Assembly: GCA_029876055.1 (NCBI GenBank)
Contig: CM056877.1
Coordinates: 558,001 to 622,000, forward strand
Direction of reading: 5' to 3'
From: Madurella fahalii
Lineage: Eukaryota; Ascomycota; Sordariomycetes; Sordariales
DNA: 64,000 nt
The position numbers were made by a program, and so were the translations under genes. The notes under the pieces were generated by a model. The model did no database searches. It had not been told where the DNA came from and saw only the letters and a program-made list of their open reading frames with translations. Numbering within the stretch: position 1 is the first letter of the stretch; the number at the start of each line of letters is the position of its first letter. This document shows positions 53,266 to 64,000 of this stretch, piece by piece.

Positions 53266-54764
53266 ATGCTCGGGATTCTGAGGAACATCCGAAAGATTGC
53301 CCCTGCGAACCCTACTATCCTCAAGCTTCCCGCGCGCGAAGTCAACGTTGAACGCGCCGAACATTATTGTGCCCCAAACACGCTCTTTGAAGAGGAAACA
53401 TTACCCCACTACAGAGCGGAGGAATATTACCCAGTCCACATTGGAGACGTACTCAACGTCAGATACCGTGTCGCGGGCAAACTTGGCTATGGTGCGTACT
53501 CGACAAATTGGCTATGCCGTGACATGGAGTGAGTGTTGTTCCAAACAACCAACATACCATGAAAGGTGTGCAGAGCAGTCTGCTGACAGGGAGCCTTTGC
53601 CAGTACCACCAAATACATAATCATCAAGGTATCAACCTCGCTGCGCAAATTCCCCACGGCTACGCATCGAGAGCTCAAGGTATACGAGCATCTCGCAAAG
53701 GTCGAATCTCTGCATCCAGGCCAGTCTCTAATCCGCGAACTGTACGATTTGTTCGAGCTCAAGGGGCCAGAGGGGAAACATCAATGTCTCGTGCAGCAGC
53801 CAATGCATTTGACTGTCCTGCAAATGATGAATCTGAACACCCAACCATTCAACCTGCCCCTACTCAAGATGACAGTCAAGCGGATCCTGTATGCCTTGGA
53901 CTTTCTGCATACTGAAGCCAGCGTCATCCATACCGGCATACAATTTTGTTCCGCCGAGGCACCGAATGTCGCACTAACAAACTCTCCGTAGACCTCAAAA
54001 CCGACAACATAATGCTAGATCTTGAAGATGAGACTGTCTAGACGACTTCGCAAAGGCTGAAGAAGCGGAGCCCTCTCCCCGCAATGAAATCGACGAGTCG
54101 AGAACCATCTACCAAAGCCGTCGTATTCGGCTGCTTACCGGGGGAAAAGGATACGGCCTCCCCATTTTGTGCGACCTTGGCGAAGTAAGGATCGGTTTGA
54201 GACAAGAGACTGCGCCTTTCGTCCAACCGCACATCTACCGGGCGCCTGAAGTGATTTTCGAGATGCCGTGGGGAAGCGCCGTAGACATTTGGAACCTAGC
54301 CTGTCTAGTGAGCGTCGCCTTGACCATGGTCTAGTCCCGTCTTTTCGGCTAACCAATGTTAGATATGGGACCGTTTCGAGGGGAGCCATCTGTTTGGAAT
54401 TATCTTCGATGCCCAAGGACACCACGACCCATTCAAACACCTTGCGCTCATGGTTGCCATAGCGGGGCCGCCACCGGGCGAGTTTGTCCGACGGAGTGAG
54501 ACAACAGACCAATGCTTTAGTCCCAATGGTAGGCTCCCACGGCCGGAATCGAGGCTGCCAAGTGAGATTAACCTGATGACTATAGGAGCTTGGATCGCTG
54601 ATGAGCACGCGGTGGTGCCTTCAGTTTCCCTCGAGAGCCTCGAGAAACGCCTTGCCGCGCGCGAGAATGAACATTTCCTTCACTTCATGCGGTCCATGCT
54701 GAAATGGCTACCGGAGAAGCGCAGAACGGCAAAGCAGCTTCTCGCCGACCCATGGCTACAGTGA
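53266..54764 (+). pseudogene. SRPK-like serine/arginine protein kinase gene with a one-base deletion
   Basis: Exons 53266..53528, 53604..53935, 53992..54307, 54363..54528 and 54586..54764 follow the SRPK-like fungal kinase layout: EEETLPHYRAEEYYPVHIGD, the Gly-rich loop GKLGYGAYST, YIIIKV with the ATP-site Lys, the catalytic loop VIHTDLKTDN, LCDLGEVR in place of DFG, YRAPEVIF and VDIWNLACL. Family-specific features are kept, but after DLEDETV the exon reads GTCTAG where the family continuation LDDFAKAEEAEPSP needs one more C (about 54036-54041). The loss creates an immediate TAG. All other junctions are in phase, so this is either a very recent null allele or a sequencing indel. The intron at 53936..53991 seems to begin GC. 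SRPKs phosphorylate SR splicing factors; these lineage-expanded relatives are mostly unstudied. Confidence 0.8.
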
Positions 54765-56765
54765 CATGGCAGTACGGGGGGCATCAAAACCCAAGCGCCT
54801 AGGCAATAAGGCGATCCGCGGAGCGGCGGCTTGGGAGTGGGTCGGAAATGTGATGGCCTTGTTTGCGACCAAAAACTGGAAAGGATTCGTAGTGGATGCC
54901 CGCTCCCGCCCTGCGCCGCACGGAGGTTTTGTCGGGCCGCAGACTCTGGGCTTGGGAATTGGCGGGTCGATTATCAGACAGAATGCCGGGTGGGGGTTCG
55001 CTAAAGCACTTCATACTATCCGCAAACCTCTACAGTATTCCTTGATTGCTGCGACTGCAACCGGATATCGTGCATGAGCGGGGAACGACGGGATCGGACG
55101 CACGACATGATTACCTCGAGGAGAGTGCCCGTGACGGCAGTCAGAGCTCGAATTTTCTAAGCGCTGCGTCCCATTGTTTGATGGAACGCCACCCGTCAAG
55201 CCGAGGATGTTCATCGGATGCGCGCCAGGTTGGGTTAATCATTGGCTGGCAGCTGCCGCGAAGGAGCCCGAGTGATTGTTCGACAGGCGGCTCCAGCCCG
55301 AGATTGAGCGGCCGCAGGCGCTAAAATCCCCCAAACATGGAGGTAAGTGTGGCTGGAGTGGAAGAAGAGGGCCAATCAGTTCACCGAATTCTCACTGTGG
55401 CTGGCGGTCAGCTGTTGTGGCCCTACTTGCGGCCTGCCAGGGCCGAAGCCCAGGAACCGACACAATTGGCCGTCACAGAAAAGTGTGGGGCCATGGCTGG
55501 TGGGCCCAGGAGCCAGAACCCTCGGTCGCGACTCCAAGGTCGATTGAGGTGGGCTGCAAAGCCCAGATAAGAAAGGTTCTTCTGCGATGAATTTGTACGC
55601 GATTTCGTATACGTATGAATGTAGCTGTATGTTCTCGTTCTTCTCAAAGTTTTCGTCGATTTTCCATTCGCATTTCTCTCAGGCTGGTTGCCAATGCCCA
55701 GTTTTTAGCGTCGTCCAATCTCCGCTTGATACGGCGCAGGGAGTCGCTCGCTTAGTAGCCCCGGAACTGGCCCTGGCCTCGTTCGCCCAATCGCGGGGCA
55801 TTGTGGAACAGCTTTTGCCGCAGACCCTGGCCCCTCGTCTCAAACCGCTGGCCCCTCTCCGACTTGGGCCGTTCCATCAGTCGTCGATCCGACACGCCGG
55901 CGCGCTTCTCGTCGCATCGTTGCGAGGGGATCATACATCTGTTCGTACACACCCTTACCTCTCCAAGCTTTTCCTCGTCTGACATTCTGCTGGTTTCTGG
56001 CAAGCGACGCGAAATGCCCAGCCCGGCGCGACACCATCGCCCCGTGTCAAGTCTCCCTCGGCCCTGTCCAGCCCCTTGAGCTTCGACCCTTTCTGCTCCA
56101 TTAGTCACACCACTCCCCGGCACATGGAGTTTTGGCTCTAGGTCGAAGCCTCTCCGTGGTGACCATCTAGAGTCCTTGGTCCAATCCGCCGACTGCGATT
56201 GGTCAAGGGCTCGCACCATCTCATCTGTTTGCCTTTCCGCATCCTCCAGTGAGAGATGTCGTTGATCTCCCGGGGCATGGGCCGCCCCTCGCATCTTCTG
56301 ATATACCCCCTCCCCCCCATCGTCATCGTGTCATGCTCTCACCTCGAGTCCTTCCCTAGTCCCTGCAATCCGCACCCTGCGAGTCAGGCCATATACAAGG
56401 TCCCGATCATCCTGATCGACCTTGCATAATTCTGCTCCTTCGCATATACCCTGTTCAGGCAACCTGCCGTTTCTCTAGCCCGCTGTTTAATCACTTGGTT
56501 CCGCCCGCTAGCCACCTTTAGCGGTTCCCTTTCCTTTTCCCTTCCTTTCTTCTACCTTTCGTTGAGTGAAGTCGGCATCTTCCTCCCCCGACTGGTCGAC
56601 ACCGGACACCACATCCTTCCCTTCATCGGGCGGGTCCCGCTTCTCTTCACCCACGCTCTTTTCGACCGATTCATTGACCAACTACATCGAACCCGGTCCG
56701 GCTTGACGCCCGGCGGGAGATCTAATACACGAAATAAGGCACTGGGTTTTCGGACAAGAGCAAGG
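54765..56765. other. Long intergenic region
   Basis: No gene supported. The right part (about 55.7-56.76 kb) is increasingly CT-rich and probably contains the promoter and long leader of the membrane-protein gene at 56766. A 180-residue minus-strand frame (56294..55752) is rejected below. Confidence 0.5.
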
Positions 56766-57828
56766 ATGCTTTGGCAACAGACGCTTGTCGCCTCCCTCCT
56801 GGCGATAGGAGCACAAGCCGGGGTTGGGGAGCTGCTCATGGAGGGCTCGACACGGAACAGTCCGTCGGCAGACCGGAGGTTGAAAGAGATCGCCAAGGCG
56901 AACCTCAGGGCCCGGGGATTTTTACAGGTTTTGGAGACGAGGCAATCAACAGGATTCGGAAGCAACACGCCCTTGAATCCGGACGGAAGCATCGACATGG
57001 AAGCTTGGGACGAGGTCGCAACCGCGGCATGCAGGGAGGCTCTCAGAAATATTCCGCTGGCTTCAAACCCGTCAGGCACCTGCGTCTGCTACAACCTGCC
57101 AGGCCTCAACAACGTTACGGGAGAATTCGGCGCGGATTTGAGGTTATTTCAGCTCAGCGAGCCGACGGGCGACTTTCAGGGCATCCCCCAGGACCAGATA
57201 AAGGTTGGGCTCAGCTATAGGGGCGCCTCGGCTACCCAGGTTTCCCCGGAGCAAGCATCGCGGATGGCGGCTGCGTCTCCCGGACTCTTGGCCCGCCAAG
57301 AGGATAACAGGGAGCTGAAGTTGCTGCAGTCATATTTGTTCCTTGGGCAAGTTGACACGAATGAAATGATGGGCGGGGTAACATTGTGAGTCCGCCTCGG
57401 AAGCGCGTACCAAACTGGCTTCGTTGCTGACCCTTATTTTTCTCAGGGCCCAACTGCAAGCGCTCGTCATGCCTGTCGTCACACTTAGCGCCACAAACGC
57501 GGAGGGTCGAACCGTCAGCACCAACGTCTCATCCAACGAAGCCGCATTCGTCGCAGGGGTTTTTTCGCAGGAGAAGCCCATGAGCAGTTTCCGCCAGGCT
57601 GAGCTTATCGTTGAGGAAAAACTGGCTAGCCTCAACAACGGGACGGTTGCCTTTGTGCTTCCTGGCGTCCAGCTCATGATCTTCCCCGTCGGTCTCATCA
57701 TCACCAGCGTCTGGATGGTTGCCGGCTTTATCGCATACGGAATTGGCACATACGCTCGCTACAACTTCAGGGAGCAGCACAAAGCCAGGATGGCGCGGGC
57801 ACAGAAGGCCGGCGTGGCACGAATCTGA
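56766..57828 (+). CDS. Type I membrane glycoprotein, fungal hypothetical
   Basis: Two exons, 56766..57385 and 57447..57828, join over a 61-nt intron (GTGAGT..CTCAG) to 333 residues. It has a signal peptide (residues 1-19, MLWQQTLVASLLAIGAQAG), a luminal or extracellular part of about 260 residues with two close cysteines (TCVCYN) and N-glycosylation sequons (NVT, NVS, NGT). One membrane helix near residues 288-312 (FPVGLIITSVWMVAGFIAYGIGTYA) precedes a basic cytosolic tail (KARMARAQKAG). The frame is open from 56562, but only the ATG at 56766 starts a signal peptide. Such proteins are conserved across Pezizomycotina; I do not know a tested function. Confidence 0.85.
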
Positions 57829-59241
57829 GATGTAGTTGTCCCCTTGGGATTCCTGTGTTCTTTGTTCTACATTCTTATACCAGTTGCTTCAGAGAGCATA
57901 TCCTTTACTAAATTCCCCTACGTACCTCAGCAGGGTCGACCCGATTACCTTCAACTCAAGACTAGTTACATAGCAGTGGCACCTGTATATACGTCACACA
58001 TCGCCGTGGCCCAGCCGCTAATTGACATAGAATTCATTCAAAACAGAAAAGCAAACATGTCATGTTGAAAGGCCATCTATACGCACGCAGTAGGCAGGGG
58101 GCGCTCTCGAGTCCAGAATCACATGGCTGACGTTTAAGCCTCCTTGCGTCTAACACTTCTTCACCAAATTTGCCAGCGAGTTTGTTAGCAACAGGGGGTT
58201 GCGTCCGCTTTGGTGGAGGCAGCCCCCAAACTCCACAGCCTCCCCACACACCCTTGCCATGCCTGAAACACTTTCCGAGCTTCAACTTCGTCAACGACTT
58301 TATGCGTCAGATTTCGAGCACTTGCCACCGCCGGATCCTGTGCAACCTCTGGCTGCGGTAGCCGCCAGGTTCTCGGCGGCAATGCCATTGTCGCTGCAGC
58401 GTAATCCTTGCTAGGCCATTGCACTTACGACGCCTATTCCCTTTGTTCCGTGGGGGACTCGTCATCGATCGCGAGCTTGGGATTCCGTTCGGGTTGTGTC
58501 CACGCTCAACTTCCCCGGTCACTCCATCCCTTCTAAAAATAAATGGGCTGCATAATCGTGACAATTGAGTGGCGGGCGCCTTTCAACATAAGCAGGTAGC
58601 ACATCGCACGTCCACATCGTGGCGGCTTCCCCATCCGCAAGGCATTCCTTACATCCGGCACCACATATTTGCGATCAACGGCGCTTGAGGAGGCGAGTCG
58701 CCATCCGAGAACTGACCCCCGGAGCGCATGAAGAGCACCCCAACGCTGGGCGGGGCCAGTTGTCCCGCTCAATTGCCTCACCAGCTTAACTTCTCCAAGC
58801 GGAGAGCTTCTCTGGACTTCTATTGATCAAGGTTCCGTGTTTCGTTTCCTCCTGTTCTTGTGGTCCTGTAGCTTCCCTAGTTATTTTCTTCTCTTCCCGG
58901 CCCTGGAGCTCCTAGCTACTGGATAGCTTGTCAGAACCGGGTACCTTTTTTATTGTTGTGGATGTCCATTCGTTCTTCACCGTGCGGGCACCGTTACTAC
59001 TAGCTGGGGAGCTGGTCTCAATCGGCGTTAAAAGACAGGATTGAGTGGTAGCGAGCTCAGCTAGTAATCACGCTGTCTGTTGAATCGTGGAGTATCTATT
59101 TCGAGAAGCCCCGCTTGCCGTGGCAAACTCACGCAGAAACTCCTTCAACTCTTGGAGAGAGTGATTGCCCATCAGCCGGTCCCCAAGCTGGGCTACCTGC
59201 GAAGAAGCGTCCGTGTCCTCCACTACCACCGTTCAGGAAAT
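57829..59241. other. Intergenic interval
   Basis: Promoter side of the large coiled-coil gene. No intact gene or RNA gene seen. Confidence 0.5.
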
Positions 59242-62200
59242 ATGGCAGCGAAAATGGACGTTGTCGCTCTCTTCACGCAGATGCAGGATACCCTGTCCAC
59301 CATAAACAACACTCTGGCGTCGCTCAACAACTCTGACCACGATGCAAAGCTCGACGAGCTAGAGCAAAAACGCGACGACGCAATACGCGCCTTGTGTGCC
59401 GCCTTCACCGCCGAGTCAGAATCTTTGGATCGGAAACGAAAGGCAGAACGTGAAGAGATTGCCGCGAGACGTAGGAAGGAAGATGAGGAGCTTGCTGCAA
59501 GAGATCTCAAGGAAGACGAGGAACGCAGCGGGAAGTTCAAGCTCGATACCGATGTTATCGAACAGGACACGGACTACTTGATGAGCCAAGTGGAAGAGGA
59601 GGCTCGGGTGGCCATCGAGGAGGGTCGTGAGAGGTTAAAGGATTTGGAAGCTAGGAGAAGGGTAGGCACTGCCACTGTTCGGAGACCGCTGGACTCCATG
59701 TGCTCACGCGCTTCGTCCTACAGGAACTCAACCGCCTTATTGAAGAGAAGTTCGAAGTCTCGCTGCCCGCTGTGCCGACGAGGTTACGAAGAGCAGCGAG
59801 AACGAACGGTTTACCGCTAGCCATTGCCACGGGAACTAAAGCACTTGAACCATTAGATACAACAGCGGCAGCCAATAGCCCTGATGCTAAACAAAACAAA
59901 AGTGCACGGGAAGTTCATGGAGCCATGCAAGCAGCGGCTCGGACGGATGGGCCAACCCCCGTGCATCCGCTCGATATGGGAACCACCACTGTGGATTCGA
60001 TGATAGACGACATCGATCATGGCTTCCACGAGCACGCGATTGTCGAATCCCCTATCACCCTCCAGAAAGACCAGGCAGTTAGGCGCGAGCAATATGTGGC
60101 ACCGGCGCACGGATCCACGGCAAACATGACAACCCCTGAAGGCCTCTGGCGTCCGATTCCGGAATTCCCAGCCGAGCCGGTACTTGGTTCAGCCCCACAC
60201 AACCCGGACTTCAGCTGGAGTCATCAGCCCAGTGCGGCGGTGGCAGAAGGTGATGTTGACCAAGGACAACCCGGGCCTTTCCCAGAAGAAGCAGATATGG
60301 ACGGAAAGGCAGCAGCGGGAGAGTACCGAGCCAAAGATATTCCCGGTACAACGAGCCACGAGGTTCATAGCCCTGGCACAGAGGAGCCGAAGCTTCCTTT
60401 GGGGCTAGCGGCGGCCCCTGTGGAGGCCATAGTTTCATCTGTCGCGAACAATACTGAACCCGAGGAGTCTCACTCATCTAAGGACGTTTCTGAGACAGCG
60501 AGCAAACCCCCATCCCAGGACGAAGGGTCAGAGGGACGAAGCTATGATGCCTTGCTGGCGGCTAAGGTTCCATCGCTAGCAATCATTGGTGACGGGACGT
60601 CTGCTGTCGCCGATGGGATTCCATTGCTCATGGTTAAGCATGGACAACCACAACACCAACCAGAGGCTTTAACTATGACGAGCACAATCAACACAACTCC
60701 CGGTCATGGGGAGAGTTCTTCAGTATCTTCACCCGGCGATGTGGGGGGATTTGGACTCACAGCCCCCTCAGCTCTGGACGATACGTGCTTCCCCCCGATC
60801 GACACGTCGATCGGGAGGACAATCAGGGGGTGGTACTCAGCTATTCGGGTGAACGCTACATTGAAAACGGCGATTCCAGTCATGTTGAGCCTACTGGAGC
60901 CGATCTACCTCATACTGCCACCACAGACCCCGACAAAGCAGGTCGCAAAATGAGTGAGAACGACGCGATGGTCGAAGACGCAGAGCTGGATGAAGATACG
61001 CCACATCAATTTGGCCAATCCCAGATATCTGGGGCATCCCCAGAATACAGAAGCGGTCGTCAATTAGAGAGCCAGGGGGTTGGACATGATGGCTCTCAAG
61101 CAACGGACAAGGCTGTCACTCCTATTCAGGGACCTCCATCCACGGCAAGTCCTGTCCAAGACCCCAAGGTTTACGAGAGTGGAATCGAGTCCGAATCTGA
61201 GCACGAAATCAACCTCGCCAAGCAAGAGATGCCGAAGCTTCAAGCGGCGGACCATACCCTCACTTCTCCTCGAGAACCATCATCCTTTACCAGTCTTGAA
61301 CAGGAAGCCACGGCTGTCTGCAGTGATACGGATGCCATATCGGAACACGAGAGCGATCTGGACGAGCAGGACGTATTGAAGCTTCAGGAACTTCCGAATA
61401 CCGACGTCGAGGCCGTGGCAATGGATTCCTCCCAGGATGAAAGTGGTTCTCTCAGTATCCGAGGGACATTATCGGACCGCGAGAGTGATGTTAGTGAAGA
61501 GAGGGAGCGACACGCAGCACACATCTCCAGTGATGAAAGATTATCCGATAATCCCAGTGACAATGTACCGTCAGAACCAGATGATGAAATGCACTGGCAT
61601 GAAGATCGTCGGCTAGAGAGACAAGACTCATTCGAGGCTTGCGGGTCTCCTACCACCGCTGCAAGAGATAATGCACCTCCAGGGCCCCAAGACGGCGCAT
61701 ATCGGCACCGACAACACGGACCAGAGGGACCCAGCCTTCCGGTAGCTCAGGATGCTTATAACGTTTGCCCCCACCCCTCCTCAGGAGACGAAAATACCGA
61801 TGCCGAGTCCCCTCCATTTGTTACTCCGATGGCCACAGGCAGCCTCGAGTCTCCAACGCTTGGCCAAGACCAAACAGACATGGACTATTCTTTTGATCAT
61901 GGAGAACCCGTGGAGAGACTGCCGCACAGAGAAAGTAATATCCCCTATTATGGTCTGGAGGATCAATATACGGCTACAGTTTATGGCGAAGATAATCTAT
62001 TCGAAGACGATGAAGAGAGCGAGGGTTCCGTCTCCGAAGAGATTGATTCGAGCCCACAAAAGCCCCTCATATGGCAATCAGAACCAAAGGAACATCCACC
62101 GACGGTTGAGATGAAAACCGCAGGAGACGACCTGGAGGAGCGCATCTCTAGCCCCACTCTTGGAGTTCCAAGGTACTCCAACGACATGTTTCGTGGCAAA

Positions 62201-63574
62201 AGCTGGGTGGAGGAGGTTGACAGCTATTTCAATGAAGAGGGGGAACACGAGGCGATGCCCGAAACGCCGCCTTCGCACGCAAGCCAGACAATTCCCGGCC
62301 CAAAGCCTGTCGAGACCAGCCCCGCCGAGCTGCGGCAAGAACGCTCGTATTCGGCCAGTAGCGGCGGCCTTGCTGCGAGCAGACATAACCCCGACAGACC
62401 CCAGACACCTACCCAGCGCCAGTCCACAGTGTCTCCAGAAGATGTTACGTCTGATAACTCCGCGTCCCGAGATATCGCAGATGCAGCCGACGTGGGCTGG
62501 ACTCCTCAATCTCTACGTAGCCAGGCGACACTATCCTCAGCCTCAGCCTCTCCCGTCCAAGCCACTCCTCGTATGCATGCGGGCGAGCACGATCCCGTAA
62601 TCCGTAACAGTCTGGCAACCGACTCACCAAGTTACGGGGGCCGGTCCCGCAGCAACTTGCAGTTTGCAGAGTATACCGAGACGGAAGGCAAGGCACCGGC
62701 GAGCCTTGTGATGCCATGGCAGCAGGAACAAGAACAAGAACAACAACGCGTGTTGTTAGAGCCTGCTGTCGACCCCGGCCACACCATCAATGCCAATCCT
62801 CATCGATTCAGCGGCGACAGCGCCCACTCTTCTGGCGGAAGCCTCTTCCAACGGATGCGCAACATCTTTGAACAACCACAGTCCAACACTAATACGAACA
62901 ATCGTGACGTTGGCACGGAGCGCCCGATCCGATCACGGCCCAGCAGCGGGACGTGGTTCCCCGACCGCGTTGTGACATCGAAGGCGGATGTGGGCCTCGC
63001 TCCGAGGAGGGCGTCGTCGGTTGCTGACACAGCTGATGAGGACGGGGACGAGCACAGCGCGCTCCTCGCAAGCGGGACGAGTGGGCATTGACCACGCTCG
63101 GGCGCGGCGGGGGCCGGTGCTGAACCGGGACGGGATCAGAGAGTCATTGTACTGGAGAACAATTTTGATCGCCTTCGTGTACACTCCATCACGGCCGAGG
63201 TTGACATTGATGATATCTTCGACGACGACGAGGAGGATGAGGAGGAAAGTAACATAATTCGCCGGGTTAGACCTACCATCGGTGGTCCAAGACACAACTT
63301 CCAGCGGCCAAAGTATTCCGAGGCCGTGGGCGACGCTCGGCTTGCTTGGCAATGGGTTGAGGGCTGGCGGGCGCGCTTGCGCAAGAGCGGCGACATTGTT
63401 GAGCAGGCAAGATGGGAGTGGCGGCTGGAGCACCTGGCGGGGGGGTTTAATGAAGCACCTGTTGTTGTTAAGGGAATGCCCGAGGTGTCGGGTGACTATC
63501 AGGGTGTTGTGGATACGGCGGTGCCCAGACCGTTGAGGAGAAAGATTGCTTTCGGGGCGCTGGGGAAAGGTTAG
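59242..63574 (+). CDS. Large acidic, disordered protein with N-terminal coiled coil
   Basis: Proposed exons 59242..59661, 59724..60784, 60841..63080 and 63144..63574 give 1383 residues. The first 140 residues are conserved-looking: FTQMQDTLSTINNTLASLN, then an almost continuous charged coiled coil (RKRKAEREEIAARRRKEDEELAARD), continuing over intron 1 (GTAGGC..TACAG) into RRR-ELNRLIEEKF. About 1000 residues of acidic, Ser/Pro-rich low complexity follow (repeated SEHE-, SDRESD-type blocks). The C-terminus is again structured: VLENNFDRLRVHS, DIDDIFDDDEEDEEE and GDARLAWQWVEGWRARLRKSG. Intron 2 (60785..60840) changes frame as required. The last intron (63081..63143, acceptor GAG) is inferred because the frame continues unchanged past a TGA at 63089. 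Function unknown; scaffold or nuclear-periphery roles are only guesses. The start may be 59254. Confidence 0.78.
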
Positions 63575-64000
63575 GCGCTTTGCATTCCGGATACGAGGTT
63601 CATAAGTTCAGTCCTTGCTCTGGGGCGTGTGATGGAATTCGCCTGAGCTCGAGGAAATTGTAGTCATAATCCAGTGTTTTTAATGACATTCCTCATAGTA
63701 CATGCTTTGTTCTCCTACTTCTCACGTAACTTGCACTGGCTCATTGTGTTGCACCAGACAATTGAAGGCGTTCTAGGCGCCACAGACATTCATGCGGTAC
63801 ACCCATGACACAGGTGCAGGAAAAATCTCCGAACCGCGAAAGCACACATCCCTGTCGATTCATCCATATTGCCCCAGATGGGCTGGGGTCGAGCGGGGAG
63901 ATCATCGGGAAATACGTCGTGCCCGGGTCCTGGACCCCTCATATGCCATGGATCCAGAATGGTCTTCCCAACTTCCGCACTAAAGCCAAACATGAAGGGC
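63575..64000. other. Right-edge intergenic sequence
   Basis: 3' flank of the large coiled-coil gene. No supported feature up to the window edge. Confidence 0.5.

Noticed and set aside
55752..56294. 180-residue minus-strand frame
   Set aside because: Lies in a CT-rich leader-like region, has no motif, and overlaps other frames of similar length.

Overview
The window is nuclear DNA of a filamentous ascomycete, most likely a Sordariomycete and probably Sordariales or Chaetomiaceae. The evidence is many short introns (about 50-90 nt) with GT..AG ends and CTAAC/CTGAC-type branch sites, GC-rich codon choice, fungal-only families (Clr5 domain, DUF3176, DUF4419, SRPK-like kinases, alternative oxidase) and a Fot1/pogo-type transposon whose coding strand carries RIP-like stop codons. 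Gene models were spliced by hand: every junction stated was checked for phase, but none was tested against RNA or a database.

Layout, left to right. 0-8 kb: the N-terminus of an SPKAQ-repeat protein running off the left edge, an F-box-like protein, a Clr5-domain protein and a frame-disrupted membrane-protein gene. 8-17 kb: a GH31 glycosidase, an alpha/beta hydrolase, a small probable mitochondrial protein and a seven-exon amidase. 17-25 kb: gene-poor, with a decayed DUF3176 gene, a secreted eight-cysteine defensin-like peptide and a Ser/Thr-rich single-pass membrane protein. 25-33.5 kb: a two-domain CENP-V/GFA protein, a PY-motif membrane protein, a CPS1-like carboxypeptidase and two small proteins. 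36-41.5 kb: a coiled-coil protein with sixteen 11-residue repeats and a DUF4419 protein with a signal peptide. 41.9-44 kb: a Fot1-like transposon with 41-bp inverted repeats and a 270-bp TG..CA element inserted in its transposase. 44.5-54.8 kb: a P-loop GTPase, a lysine/glutamate-rich protein, a mitochondrial alternative oxidase, a decayed membrane-protein gene and an SRPK-like kinase broken by one base. 56.7-63.6 kb: a type I membrane protein and a large acidic coiled-coil protein.

The genes do not form one pathway. Apparently intact housekeeping or metabolic genes (carboxypeptidase, amidase, GH31, AOX, coiled-coil proteins) alternate with fast-evolving accessory families, and the frame breaks I could find all fall in the accessory families and the transposon. 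Three introns appear to start with GC instead of GT (amidase, AOX, kinase). The observations I find most interesting are the nested insertion in the Fot1-like element, whose removal restores the transposase frame, and the defensin-like peptide.
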